From contig NZ_CP073347.1 of NCBI RefSeq assembly GCF_024397915.1, positions 1,550,001 through 1,614,000 of the forward strand: DNA of 64,000 bases, written 5' to 3'. The DNA is from Marinobacterium rhizophilum (GTDB lineage: Bacteria > Pseudomonadota > Gammaproteobacteria > Pseudomonadales > Balneatricaceae). The translations under genes and the position numbers were made by a program. Positions 1 through 7,085 of the stretch are shown piece by piece. Below the pieces are notes generated by a model, which did no database searches, was not told the origin of the DNA, and saw nothing but the letters and a program-made list of their open reading frames with translations. How positions within the stretch are numbered: position 1 is the stretch's first letter; the number at the start of each line of letters is the position of its first letter.

Positions 1-36
1 TTGACTTGAAATTAGTAACGAAGCACTCCTGCAGCC

Positions 37-70
37 GATATCATTATTAACCCGGCGGGTTAATAATATC
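37..70. repeat. Inverted repeat downstream of the permease gene
   Basis: Two 12-bp arms (ATTATTAACCCG at 43-54 and its complement at 56-67) are separated by one base. The hairpin lies about 70 bp past the stop of the minus-strand permease gene. It could be a transcription terminator or an operator; no T-tract follows it on the minus strand, so the role is unsettled. Confidence 0.55.
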
Positions 71-139
71 ACCGTTGAATCAGGATCTTTTTACCCAAAG
101 CATATCTACCTAAAATCCTAAATTATTTTATGATCTCGA

Positions 140-1570
140 TTATTCTGACACCATCGCAACGCTATGGATGTTTGCCCTACGGCTACGATGAAGAAAGTAA
201 TAACTACTGCCTGCGACGACAAAACCGGCTAGCCAAGATAGATCAACTCCACCAAGAGCCATAGCGATGGGACCTTGCATGGATTCGATGCTGCCGACCT
301 GAAAAAGCCAAGCGGAAATCACCCCCAGGACCAGGGAAAAAATTCCGCGCCAGTTTATATCGCCACAAATACTGTCAGCGTGATGACGATACAGTTCGTT
401 AATATCGATACGGCCGCGGCGCAACAGGAAGAAATCCACCAATGTAATGGCCGCCCAGGGGCTAATCCATACTACAAAGAAGATCATCACGTTTTCGAAG
501 GCATGAACGAAGTCACTCGACTGCAGGAACAGGTACAGAATAAAAAGTGCAACCACACCCGAAATAGCAGATACCAGCCAACGCGGCACACGCATGTCAA
601 GCGAGAGCGTTGCAAGCCCCGCGGAATAGATAACAACGATATTGGTCGCTATAGGCCCATGAAGCAGTACCAGCAGCACGGGTAACGCCATCGCGCCAAA
701 GACCGCAATAATCAACTGGGAAGGGTCAGACCCACTCCCCGCTGAAGCGATTGCAGCCCCCAAAAATGCCAGCCACACTGTAGGCACAAACATACCCAGG
801 AATGAGGAACTGAATACCTGGCGGTCGGAGAGGGTGGCTTTTGTATACCGGGTGTAGTCCGATGCATAGACAAGCCATGAGATACCCCACCCTATACCAA
901 TGGCCGTCATCAAACTGCTCATTGCCGAGAATTTGCTCATCCCTTCCTTGCTCGACTGCTGCCACTGCACATCAACGTGATCAAATGCCAATACGGTCAT
1001 CACCACCATGATCAGCAGAATAAACGGCATCGTGTAGCGTTCAAAATACTTGATAGCATTGAAACCCCAGGCCGCTATTGCAACCTGAAGACACATAATT
1101 ATTATCGCAATCAAGTATTTAAGTTCAATACCCCCATCCACACCCATTCGCTCGAGCGCAGCTATCGCCAAGTCCAGTACAATCCAGGTATTCATCGCCA
1201 CCCAGCCCATCGGCATAAGCACCTGCATAAATGTTGGAATATAGGCACCACGCCGCCCAAAAGCGAGACGGGATAAAACCATCTGCGGAACACCGGTTCG
1301 GTGACCCATAATGCTGATGGCTCCGAACAAGGCACATCCGAGCAAGTTACCAACAATAATTACGGCCAGCGTTTCGACCAAACTCAAACCCAACTGGATG
1401 CCGATTGCACCTAACACCCAGTTAATAGGCGCAACATTAGCGCCAGCCCAAATAAAAAACTGATCCAGCTGGCCTGAAGTTCGACTTTCATTCGGAACAG
1501 GATTAACACCTAACGCATCATACCGGGACTCTACAGCCCCTTGGGTTGCTACTTCGATATTTTTTGACAT
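140..1570 (-). CDS. NCS1-family nucleobase/allantoin-type permease
   Basis: Integral membrane permease of the nucleobase:cation symporter-1 family (cytosine, purine, hydantoin or allantoin importers). The product is about 476 aa, with some twelve hydrophobic helices and NCS1-like stretches near the N-terminus (FIWAGANVAPINW, then GHRTGVPQMVLSR). I chose ATG at 1570 over the GTG at 1582 because GAGGAT sits a proper distance upstream of it. The neighbouring DUF1989 gene and divergent LysR gene suggest a nitrogen-scavenging locus. The substrate cannot be read from sequence; urea-cycle or pyrimidine-breakdown compounds are plausible. Confidence 0.85.
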   Translation of the reverse strand: MSKNIEVATQGAVESRYDALGVNPVPNESRTSGQLDQFFIWAGANVAPINWVLGAIGIQLGLSLVETLAVIIVGNLLGCALFGAISIMGHRTGVPQMVLSRLAFGRRGAYIPTFMQVLMPMGWVAMNTWIVLDLAIAALERMGVDGGIELKYLIAIIIMCLQVAIAAWGFNAIKYFERYTMPFILLIMVVMTVLAFDHVDVQWQQSSKEGMSKFSAMSSLMTAIGIGWGISWLVYASDYTRYTKATLSDRQVFSSSFLGMFVPTVWLAFLGAAIASAGSGSDPSQLIIAVFGAMALPVLLVLLHGPIATNIVVIYSAGLATLSLDMRVPRWLVSAISGVVALFILYLFLQSSDFVHAFENVMIFFVVWISPWAAITLVDFFLLRRGRIDINELYRHHADSICGDINWRGIFSLVLGVISAWLFQVGSIESMQGPIAMALGGVDLSWLAGFVVAGSSYYFLHRSRRANIHSVAMVSE

Positions 1571-1708
1571 TATTATCCTCACAACTGATGAAACATCAGT
1601 ACTGTTGCAGCTAGCCAGCTCTTATTATGATTTTTTGCATTGAAGACAATTAAGTTAATTTCACGCCACTAGTTAAAGGTATTTTTGCGGCGCCATCAGA
1701 ACGCAGAA

Positions 1709-2323
1709 TCATTCGATAATGTAATGTACGTCCGTCGGTGCCATCCCGTTGACTGCAGTAACATCTTGAGGGCAAGCGGAGAGTACAACAACCAGTTCCA
1801 TTTCGGCCCGCAGAGTAACGTATTGCCCGGGGTCACTCAAAGGCGCAGAAAACTCAAGCGAGCCATTCACAGCGACAGGTACATTCATAAACAAGTTTAG
1901 AGGACTTGGCGTATCAATAGTGCTTAACCCCAACGCCTCAAGGGCGCTAGCAAGATTCTCTGCGCAACTATCGTGATGCCCAGTAACGCCAAGCTGCTGA
2001 TAGCGCACCGGATCGCAGGCCGCAATCAGAGTGTCATGCACACCAGGCGTGGTGTCAGTCACAATACTGAGTATCGGGCGACGCCTGTTAGTAATGAGCA
2101 TATCGCCGGCTTGCGGGTTCACTTTCAGCCACCAGGCCCGACTGTGCTCCATTGACATGGCCTCCCCCATGTCTGCCGGGTTAAAGGCCCAAGTATCCAC
2201 GACCTGCTTGCCGTAGGTGTTAATCACCTTGATAACTTGCCCCCTTGCGAGTCTGATGGCAACACCGCTGCGAGCCGCAAGACGGACTCGATTCTCAGCC
2301 TGAATAGAGTTGAGAGAGTTCAC
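1709..2323 (-). CDS. DUF1989 / urea carboxylase-associated family protein
   Basis: A 204-aa soluble protein of the DUF1989 family, whose members usually accompany urea carboxylase/allophanate hydrolase genes (UAAP1, UAAP2). Family-like stretches are VVDTWAFNPAD near the N-terminus, the central SIVTDTTPGVHDTLIAACD, and PSPLNLFMNVPV. The start is GTG, set by a near-perfect AGGAGG six bases upstream. No urea amidolyase gene is in the window, so it stands apart from its usual partners and its reaction is unknown here. It is co-directional with the NCS1 permease 138 bp downstream, which suggests one unit for import and processing of a nitrogen compound. Confidence 0.85.
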   Translation of the reverse strand: MNSLNSIQAENRVRLAARSGVAIRLARGQVIKVINTYGKQVVDTWAFNPADMGEAMSMEHSRAWWLKVNPQAGDMLITNRRRPILSIVTDTTPGVHDTLIAACDPVRYQQLGVTGHHDSCAENLASALEALGLSTIDTPSPLNLFMNVPVAVNGSLEFSAPLSDPGQYVTLRAEMELVVVLSACPQDVTAVNGMAPTDVHYIIE

Positions 2324-2401
2324 ATGGTACCTCCTGGTTTATGCTCTACTGAACGCCGTATCGCGCTTGCAAGTATGAAATCACAGGGTGACACCTCAAT
2401 A

Positions 2402-2418
2402 CCAATAATATAAATTGG
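2402..2418. promoter_or_regulatory. Candidate LysR operator (CCAAT-N7-ATTGG)
   Basis: A perfect palindrome CCAAT-AATATAA-ATTGG lies in the 127-bp divergent intergenic region, 33 bp before the LysR start. Its T-N11-A-type symmetry and position fit an autoregulatory LysR site that could also control the leftward DUF1989/permease genes. Inferred from symmetry and location only. Confidence 0.45.
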
Positions 2419-2450
2419 CTGCAATATAAGTTAAATCTATAGGCTACCCC

Positions 2451-3338
2451 ATGCGGATACGTCAGCTTGAGTGTTTCAGGGCGCTAATGATCCACGGCAC
2501 GATGACCAGAGCAGCGGAACTGCTCGGCGTTTCTCAACCCGCAATCAGCAGCACCATAGCCACACTTGAACACGAAACCGGCCTGACACTGTTTGTGCGC
2601 AGGGGCGGTCGATTACAGCCCACAGCCGAGGCCCACCTTTTCTATGCGGAAGCGACACGGGCCCTGGAGGCTGTCGAGAAAACCCTTCAGATCGCTCAGG
2701 ATATTCGCTCGGGAAAACGCGGCCATCTCGCTGTCGCTGCCTATGCCAGTATTTCGATAAATCTTCTGCCCCGGCTACTGGCTCAATTTAGCCAAGACCG
2801 CCCTGGCCTGAAGGTGAAAGTTACAACTCATGGTTCCCGGCATGTACAAGAGCTGATGACTCGACAACAGTTTGATATTGCAATCGCGGAGCTACCGCTG
2901 GACTACCCGAGCTCGCATCTGGAAATTTTTTCCTATGAGTGCAAGTGCATGCTACCCATCGACCATCCACTCACAACACTGGATGTCATCACCCCTGCCG
3001 ACCTCGACGGCACACCATTTGTGACCTTGTTCAAAGGCGATCCAATATACCAACAGCTGGCGACGGCCTTTTCCAGCTATGGCGCCAGCTGGAATGTCGT
3101 CGCAGAAACCGAGTTTTTTTCCACGGCATGTCAGTTGGTGGAATCAGGGTGCGGTGTCGGTATCGTCGACCCCGTTGTCAGCCTGCCCTTCACATCAAAG
3201 CTTGTTTTAAAACCGTTCGCACCAACGATCAAGTACGAAATTGCCCTGCTTTCTCCGACTCATGAGGAGCCATCAAAGCTGGCTTTGGAGTTTATCGACG
3301 TACTAAGAGAAAACCTGAAGCCCGTGCCGCCAGCCTGA
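2451..3338 (+). CDS. LysR-family transcriptional regulator
   Basis: A 295-aa regulator. The N-terminal winged helix-turn-helix (residues about 1-60: MRIRQLECFRALMIHGTMTR, then ELLGVSQPAISSTIATLE) is followed by a LysR substrate-binding domain. It is divergent from the DUF1989/permease pair and is the obvious candidate to control it, probably in response to the imported compound. Length and domain order are normal. The gene is the last chromosomal one before the integrative element at ffs. Confidence 0.92.
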   Translation: MRIRQLECFRALMIHGTMTRAAELLGVSQPAISSTIATLEHETGLTLFVRRGGRLQPTAEAHLFYAEATRALEAVEKTLQIAQDIRSGKRGHLAVAAYASISINLLPRLLAQFSQDRPGLKVKVTTHGSRHVQELMTRQQFDIAIAELPLDYPSSHLEIFSYECKCMLPIDHPLTTLDVITPADLDGTPFVTLFKGDPIYQQLATAFSSYGASWNVVAETEFFSTACQLVESGCGVGIVDPVVSLPFTSKLVLKPFAPTIKYEIALLSPTHEEPSKLALEFIDVLRENLKPVPPA

Positions 3339-3398
3339 TCCGGGATCAATGTGCCAGCCATCATAAATTCAATACCACTACACGAAAGACCGGCGCCC

Positions 3399-3500
3399 TT
3401 ACCTGCAGCCAATGACAGCTGTACGTTTAGGCTGAACTGTCGCAGGGTTTCTAAAACAGGAAAATCGAGAGGATGGGATATATGCAGAAGGACGGGCCAT
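3399..3500 (-). pseudogene. Integrase N-terminal remnant from an earlier element
   Basis: The minus-strand frame opens MARPSAYIPSSRFSCFR, against MTRPSAYIEPSRHSVFYFR in the intact integrase at 10146-11453, then diverges and stops after 33 codons. The start codon sits at the same distance from the SRP-RNA copy as in the intact gene. Because it lies outside the left attachment repeat's element side, it is best read as what remains of another, related integrase left at the same chromosomal site. Confidence 0.7.
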
Positions 3501-3681
3501 GTGTTCCACCTTGTGTTCCACTTCCATGCAGCACAGGCGTAACAACCGATAACTAAAGGTAAAACAAAGAGTTACATAAAGATGGGGGCAGCTCCACCAG
3601 CCACATCCCGGCACACGAGTCGACCGCTGTGGCTGCTCCCTTCCGGGCCTGACCAGATTCACGGTTTATCGTTGCGGGAGG
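3477..3681. repeat. attL: left direct repeat with partial ffs copy
   Basis: This ~205-bp stretch matches 11430-11635 with only scattered substitutions and one 1-nt indel. It contains the integrase start region, an ~80-bp spacer and 98 bases of the 3' part of the SRP RNA gene (3584-3681, minus strand). It lacks the first ~15 bases of ffs, so it cannot make the RNA. The match ends abruptly at GTTGCGGGAGG, which places the recombination core inside ffs. Confidence 0.88.
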
Positions 3682-3981
3682 CAGGAACTACGGGCCTTCC
3701 AGCGGTGTTACGCAGTGCTAACATGGCGTTAACATTGAGGGCTTATCAGAACATATCGGGCGACCTCCTGACAAGCATTGTGTCGCACCTTGTGTCGCAC
3801 CTGAAGCGGTTCGATTTGGTACGGCTCGACACTCTCAAGACCGGCGCGGCGATACACTGCAGCCCGACACAGGGCCTTTGCCCTTCGCTTACTATTGGTC
3901 ACACCCTGCCCTCCTCTCTCAGGTACGCCGGGAATAATATGCCGACGCACAGCGCGGTGAAGGCGTGTATTGATATCGGCA
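3682..3981. other. Left-end non-coding segment of the element
   Basis: No credible gene. It is the element-side P' arm: the tandem 12-mers at 3778-3801 lie here. A 99-codon minus-strand frame crosses it but shows no family-like features and overlaps the small Cys-protein gene out of frame. Confidence 0.55.
3778..3801. promoter_or_regulatory. Tandem 12-mers, candidate integrase arm-type sites (P' side)
   Basis: Two perfect, abutting copies of TTGTGTCGCACC. The same motif occurs twice in tandem on the other side of the core at 11453-11476 (second copy TTGTGTTCCACT) and, degenerate, at 3500-3522. Paired repeats on both sides of a recombination core are what arm-binding domains of tyrosine integrases recognise. 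Confidence 0.6.
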
Positions 3982-4143
3982 TCACGCGGCCTCTTTGTGG
4001 ATTGTCTTCGGCACGGGCCTGACGTCATACAACGGGCAACGGGGCGCAGTACAGGCGGCTATCTGCTGTAGCTTTCCACCGGCACTGTGTTTGTCATAAA
4101 TGCACTGGGTGCACATCGCATTAATGGACTGACGTAAACTCAA
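3982..4143 (-). CDS. Small four-cysteine phage-type protein
   Basis: A 53-aa protein beginning SLRQSINAMCTQCIYD and continuing to CTAPRCPLYDVRPVP, with cysteines arranged as two pairs (C-x2-C, then C-x4-C), probably a zinc knuckle. Proteins of this pattern are frequent in tailed phages and prophage-like elements of Proteobacteria; the function is not known to me. The TTG start at 4143 is preferred because AGGAG lies eight bases upstream, while the longer frame from 4224 has no ribosome binding site. It is the last gene of the 5588-3982 operon. Confidence 0.65.
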   Translation of the reverse strand: MSLRQSINAMCTQCIYDKHSAGGKLQQIAACTAPRCPLYDVRPVPKTIHKEAA

Positions 4144-4244
4144 TATTTCTTCTCCTTGCAGGTTGGACTTGGTGGGGCTGTAGGTTGTTATGCCCCACAC
4201 AGGGATCGTGGCGTCAGCTCTCAAAAAGACGCCGTCTCGGGTAT

Positions 4245-4454
4245 TTATTTGCGGTTGTACTGGGCTATGAAGGCTTGCCGGAATGACTCGGGGAACAGGT
4301 GGTAATCACGCAGGTGCATCAAGGCGGCTTCGCCGTGTCGACCTTCACGCTTCAGGCGGGCGATATGCGCCTTCTTGTTCCGCTCCCGTTGCATGGCGCG
4401 GTATCGACCTTGGGTCACCGGAAAGGCATCCTTCAGTGTCGGGGCGCTCTTCAC
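4245..4454 (-). CDS. Hypothetical basic 69-aa protein
   Basis: Short lysine/arginine-rich protein (RYRAMQRERNKKAHIARLKR in the middle). GTG start overlaps the stop of the gene upstream (GTGA), so translation is probably coupled. Not recognised; the charge suggests nucleic-acid contact, which is only a guess. Third from the end of the element's left operon. Confidence 0.55.
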   Translation of the reverse strand: MKSAPTLKDAFPVTQGRYRAMQRERNKKAHIARLKREGRHGEAALMHLRDYHLFPESFRQAFIAQYNRK

Positions 4455-4981
4455 GCCACCTCAGGCCGTTTGTGTATCAGGATGCACTGCATCGCTTCCA
4501 CCGCCTTGGCATTACGCTTCTTGTCGGTGGACAGCAGGTCGTCCAGTATCTGCTCGGGCTTGCGAACCTGTGTCCGAGACCCTGGGTTTGATCGAATATG
4601 GTAATCGGTATCGACAATACCCAGTGAGCGATTGGTACGCCCTGCAAGTGTGATCTCATGCTCCAAAGCTCGGGCGACATCCACCAGCCAATACGAGTTC
4701 ACTTGAGGTTTAAGAGCAACCGGAGCTGCAGCCTTACGGGCGTTCAGTACTGTGTTGATCTGACGACAGGCCCGCTGCAGGTCATTGGTGTTATCGACCA
4801 TAAAGGCGACATTGCCTGTCTTCACGTACAGAGACGCTGCGTCTCCCAGCGAATTCACTGAGCTACCCACGCGGGTTGTGCCATAGGTCGACTGCAGGTC
4901 TGCAATGATGTCTTCCCAGTCGCCGCCCTTCACCGGGTAGCCAATGGACTCGAGTACTTCTTTCGCTTGTTTCAGCTCCAT
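4451..4981 (-). CDS. Hypothetical 176-aa protein
   Basis: Soluble protein without a domain I recognise. It begins MELKQAKEVLESIGYPVKGG and has a strong AGGAG 10 bases before ATG. The C-terminal half contains YWLVDVARALEHEITLAGR. It overlaps the next gene by four bases and follows the 118-aa gene by 23 bp, so it belongs to the same element operon. No homology claim is made. Confidence 0.6.
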   Translation of the reverse strand: MELKQAKEVLESIGYPVKGGDWEDIIADLQSTYGTTRVGSSVNSLGDAASLYVKTGNVAFMVDNTNDLQRACRQINTVLNARKAAAPVALKPQVNSYWLVDVARALEHEITLAGRTNRSLGIVDTDYHIRSNPGSRTQVRKPEQILDDLLSTDKKRNAKAVEAMQCILIHKRPEVA

Positions 4982-5004
4982 AGTTTTTGGTCTCCTGTAT
5001 TGGG

Positions 5005-5361
5005 TTAGTCGAGGTCTGCGGTCTGGGTGCCAATCATGGCGCTGGGACGGACGCCGAGGTCAACGGCTTGCTGTGCGGTCATCTCAATGCCGTCGATAGT
5101 GAGGATTGCGTCGGGGCGAACAGCACCACCCACCTGAACGCCGCCAGTGGCTAGGCGCTGGTAGACATTGGAGTTCATCTCATCATTGAGCTGGCGGGAT
5201 GACACATAGGCGTCGATGCTGTCTTGCTGTTTGGCGTAGTGCAGATACTCGCCTTTCTGGTCATCGGTCATCGACTCCCACTGCTGCATCATGGCGGCTT
5301 CGTTGGGCGTCAGGGACAGTGAGTTGCTGTCGGTCATTGGTGTACGGATGTTCAGGGGCAT
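5005..5361 (-). CDS. Hypothetical acidic 118-aa protein
   Basis: Starts at ATG 5361 with AGGAG upstream. N-terminal half is helical and acidic (NEAAMMQQWESMTDDQKGEY); the C-terminal half has a PDAILTIDGIEMTAQQAVDL stretch. Not recognised. It begins just after the stop of the 5364-5588 gene, so translation may be coupled. Part of the element's left operon. Confidence 0.6.
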   Translation of the reverse strand: MPLNIRTPMTDSNSLSLTPNEAAMMQQWESMTDDQKGEYLHYAKQQDSIDAYVSSRQLNDEMNSNVYQRLATGGVQVGGAVRPDAILTIDGIEMTAQQAVDLGVRPSAMIGTQTADLD

Positions 5362-5363
5362 AG

Positions 5364-5588
5364 TTATTTCTCCTGTGTGGGTTTGTGGTGGCAGATGCCG
5401 TGACGTTGTGCTTCTTCCAGGATGTGACGCAGGGCCACCGGACGGGAGACGCGAGGGACGCTCAGCGCAGCTGCCAGTTCGTTCTGTGTGGTGCTAATGA
5501 GTGACCAGAGGTGGGCGCTCAGCCTGATTTGTTTTGTTGATGCGGTACGGTCGTGACGCAGGTACGCACGACAGTTAGGGCTGTACAT
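5364..5588 (-). CDS. Hypothetical 74-aa protein, first gene of the left operon
   Basis: Frame MYSPNCRAYLRHDRTASTKQ through LAAALSVPRVSRPVALRHIL to the stop at 5364. ATG at 5588 has GAGG seven bases upstream; the frame extends further upstream but without a better start. The alternation of basic residues and a short amphipathic C-terminal helix resembles small DNA-binding regulators, but no family is recognisable. Followed within a few bases by the 118-aa gene. Confidence 0.5.
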   Translation of the reverse strand: MYSPNCRAYLRHDRTASTKQIRLSAHLWSLISTTQNELAAALSVPRVSRPVALRHILEEAQRHGICHHKPTQEK

Positions 5589-5814
5589 GGGTGGGCCTCG
5601 AAATGCTGTGTAGGAAGTTGAAAACAAATGGGGATTTAGTACGACCGACGCCCTGCAGGCCGCGAATACTCGCAGCGTGGCCAGGGTCTTACTCGGTGCA
5701 TACAAGGTCAGTTAGAGAGGAACCAACCTGCAAGGAATACTGTGCATCACGAAAGGCTCTACTGTGAAAGCCTTTGATGATGTCGCTGAGCTACGCCAAG
5801 CGGTGGATTCCGTA

Positions 5815-5834
5815 ATTCCTATGGTGTGGGTTAT
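5815..5834. repeat. 20-bp dispersed direct repeat, copy 1
   Basis: ATTCCTATGGTGTGGGTTAT; further copies at 7845-7864 and 9608-9627, all in the same orientation and found only inside the ffs element as far as I can see. This copy abuts the stop codon of the 5834-6031 frame. Confidence 0.65.
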
Positions 5835-6031
5835 TACTTGACCAGTTCTATGCTCATCCAGTGCAGGGTGGAGCGTCGGGAGGTCATCTTGTTACGTTTG
5901 GGCGCCCGCTCATTTGCAACAGCCAGTCGCTCCAGCTCGGCGCCGGACACCTCAGTCTCTTCCACGTCTTGGGGAATTCTCGCATCATGCGACTTTTCCC
6001 CAGCAAGGCGCTCTAGCGCAGCGTCGGACAC
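5834..6031 (-). CDS. Repeat-module ORF (65 aa), possibly a gene fragment
   Basis: Contains the repeat-tract module: SDAALERLAGEKSHDARIPQ, then a second half-module VSGAELERLAVANERAPKRN and a unique C-terminus. An upstream module (around 6048-6080) is in the same family but is cut off by stop codons, so this is probably the 3' end of a once longer repetitive gene. It ends on the first 20-bp repeat. Function unknown. Confidence 0.4.
   Translation of the reverse strand: MSDAALERLAGEKSHDARIPQDVEETEVSGAELERLAVANERAPKRNKMTSRRSTLHWMSIELVK
5970..6002. repeat. 33-nt covarying hairpin, copy a
   Basis: Outer arms TGGGGAA (5970-5976) and TTCCCCA (5996-6002) are fully complementary; the inner palindrome is CGCATCATGCG. 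It is one of five copies of exactly 33 nt whose outer arms differ but still pair. Confidence 0.75.
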
Positions 6032-6047
6032 TTAGTTATCCTCGTCT

Positions 6048-6080
6048 TGAGGAATTCCCGCATCATGCGCTTTCTCCTCA
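6048..6080. repeat. 33-nt covarying hairpin, copy b
   Basis: Outer arms TGAGGA (6048-6053) and TCCTCA (6075-6080), inner palindrome CGCATCATGCG. The frame used by the other copies is broken here by TGA TAG upstream and a stop downstream, yet the arms still pair. Confidence 0.75.
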
Positions 6081-6088
6081 GACAGCTA

Positions 6089-6502
6089 TCATTGAGCCAG
6101 CGCGGCGCCGGACGGGAAGGTCATGCAGTTGCGTTTGGTGACCTTGCGCGTAATGCCGAACTTCAGCCACCACTTGGCTAACTCAGCGTCGGACACTTCG
6201 TCTGCATCTTGTCCATTTTTCGCATCATGCGATTTCTGGACAGCCATGCTCTCTAGTCGACTCTCCACGGACGTGGCGATCCTGTCCGCAATACGATCCA
6301 TCTCGTTTTCTTCGTCATCAAGCTGAACGCCTGAGAGTGAAGTGAGAGAAGACACGGTACTGTCAGCGACCAGTCCGTAGATGTCAGACGGGAAGTCAGA
6401 CGGGACGATGTTCACTGCAGCTCCACCGATCTCGTCGCGGAACGCCAGGCTCAGGTTTTGAATGCCGGAGCAGGAGCCATCCAGTGCGATGGGGATGCGC
6501 AA
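6089..6502 (-). CDS. Repeat-module ORF (137 aa)
   Basis: Modules in order: a PSDFPSDIYGLVADSTV segment (residues about 34-50), a helical linker rich in acidic and Arg residues, KSHDAKNGQD (the hairpin), DEVSDAELAKWWLK, and a basic tail FGITRKVTKRNCMTF. The same modules recur in 6650-7063 and, in another frame, at 6396-6657. No known domain recognised. It may be a small element protein that has undergone internal duplication, or debris of one larger gene. Confidence 0.4.
   Translation of the reverse strand: MRIPIALDGSCSGIQNLSLAFRDEIGGAAVNIVPSDFPSDIYGLVADSTVSSLTSLSGVQLDDEENEMDRIADRIATSVESRLESMAVQKSHDAKNGQDADEVSDAELAKWWLKFGITRKVTKRNCMTFPSGAALAQ
6210..6242. repeat. 33-nt covarying hairpin, copy c
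   Basis: Outer arms TGTCCA (6210-6215) and TGGACA (6237-6242) pair perfectly; the inner palindrome is CGCATCATGCG. Confidence 0.75.
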
Positions 6503-6657
6503 AGGTCATGCAGTAGCGTTTGGTGACCTTCCGGCTGATGACGAAGTACAGCCACCATTGAGCCAGCTCGGCCTCGGACGGACCTTCGTCTGCATCTTGG
6601 CTAATTTCGGCACCGTGCCGTTTTTTGCCAGCCAGCTTCTTCAGCCCGTCTATCGTC
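6396..6657 (-). pseudogene. Frame-shifted repeat module between the two larger module ORFs
   Basis: Translating this stretch in its own frame gives GLKKLAGKKRHGAEISQD, then PSEAELAQWWLYFVISRKVT and KRYCMTF. These are the same modules as in 6089-6502 and 6650-7063, but displaced to another frame and without a start codon. Downstream the frame reads through unrelated residues to a stop at 6396. It is best explained by duplication followed by frameshift. Confidence 0.55.
6598..6630. repeat. 33-nt covarying hairpin, copy d
   Basis: Outer arms TGGCTA (6598-6603) and TTGCCA (6625-6630) pair with a single mismatch; the inner palindrome CGGCACCGTGCCG is one base pair longer than in copies a-c. Confidence 0.7.
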
Positions 6658-7063
6658 TTGTGCGCATGCTGGGCGGCTCGCTAATTTTACGCAGACACCA
6701 TTTAGCCAGTTCAGCGTCGGACACTTCGTCCTCTTCCTGCGAGGTTCCCGCACCGTGCGTATTTCTCGCAGCCAGCTTCTTCAGCTTCCCGACAGTGCTC
6801 TCCGCGACCAGCCCGTAAATGTCAGACGGGAAGTCAGACGGGCCTTCGTCAGTGCTTAAAGTTTTAGCGGGCCGCTCATTCTTTAAGGTGCGCGCTTCTA
6901 GCTTCAAGACAGTCCTGTCAGCAACCAGCCCATAGATGTCAGACGGCAGAATGCTAACAGCACTGCTACCGACAGAATTGTTCTCGCATGCCGTATTATT
7001 CCCGCTATCGTTAATAAATATATGATTTACAAGGTTTTTTTCTTGTATCGTTGCGTCTCTCAT
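6650..7063 (-). CDS. Repeat-module ORF (137 aa), upstream copy
   Basis: Unique N-terminus (MRDATIQEKNLVNHIFINDS), then two SDIYGLVA segments (residues about 41-50 and 78-87), the hairpin-encoded THGAGTSQ stretch, DEVSDAELAKWC and a short frame-shifted end. It lacks the basic RKVTKRN tail found in the next copy, which appears in a different frame just downstream. No clear ribosome binding site. Unknown function; the tract looks partly decayed. Confidence 0.4.
   Translation of the reverse strand: MRDATIQEKNLVNHIFINDSGNNTACENNSVGSSAVSILPSDIYGLVADRTVLKLEARTLKNERPAKTLSTDEGPSDFPSDIYGLVAESTVGKLKKLAARNTHGAGTSQEEDEVSDAELAKWCLRKISEPPSMRTRR
6738..6770. repeat. 33-nt covarying hairpin, copy e
   Basis: Outer arms TGCGAG (6738-6743) and CTCGCA (6765-6770) pair perfectly and extend one further C-G pair outward (6737/6771); the inner palindrome is CGCACCGTGCG. 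Confidence 0.75.
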
Positions 7064-7085
7064 TTACACACACCAAGGAATTGAC

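Noticed and set aside
3584..3681. A second functional SRP RNA gene
   Set aside because: It lacks the first ~15 bases and therefore one side of the closing stem, and has no promoter; it is the attL copy.
3729..4028. 99-codon minus-strand frame at the left end of the element
   Set aside because: No family features; it covers the tandem 12-mers and overlaps the better supported Cys-protein gene out of frame.
5970..6770. Integron attC sites as an explanation for the covarying hairpins
   Set aside because: No GTTRRRY core, no IntI-type integrase, and the hairpins lie within repeated modules instead of after separate cassettes.
5970..6770. Retron or diversity-generating element as an explanation for the hairpins
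   Set aside because: No reverse transcriptase gene anywhere in the window.
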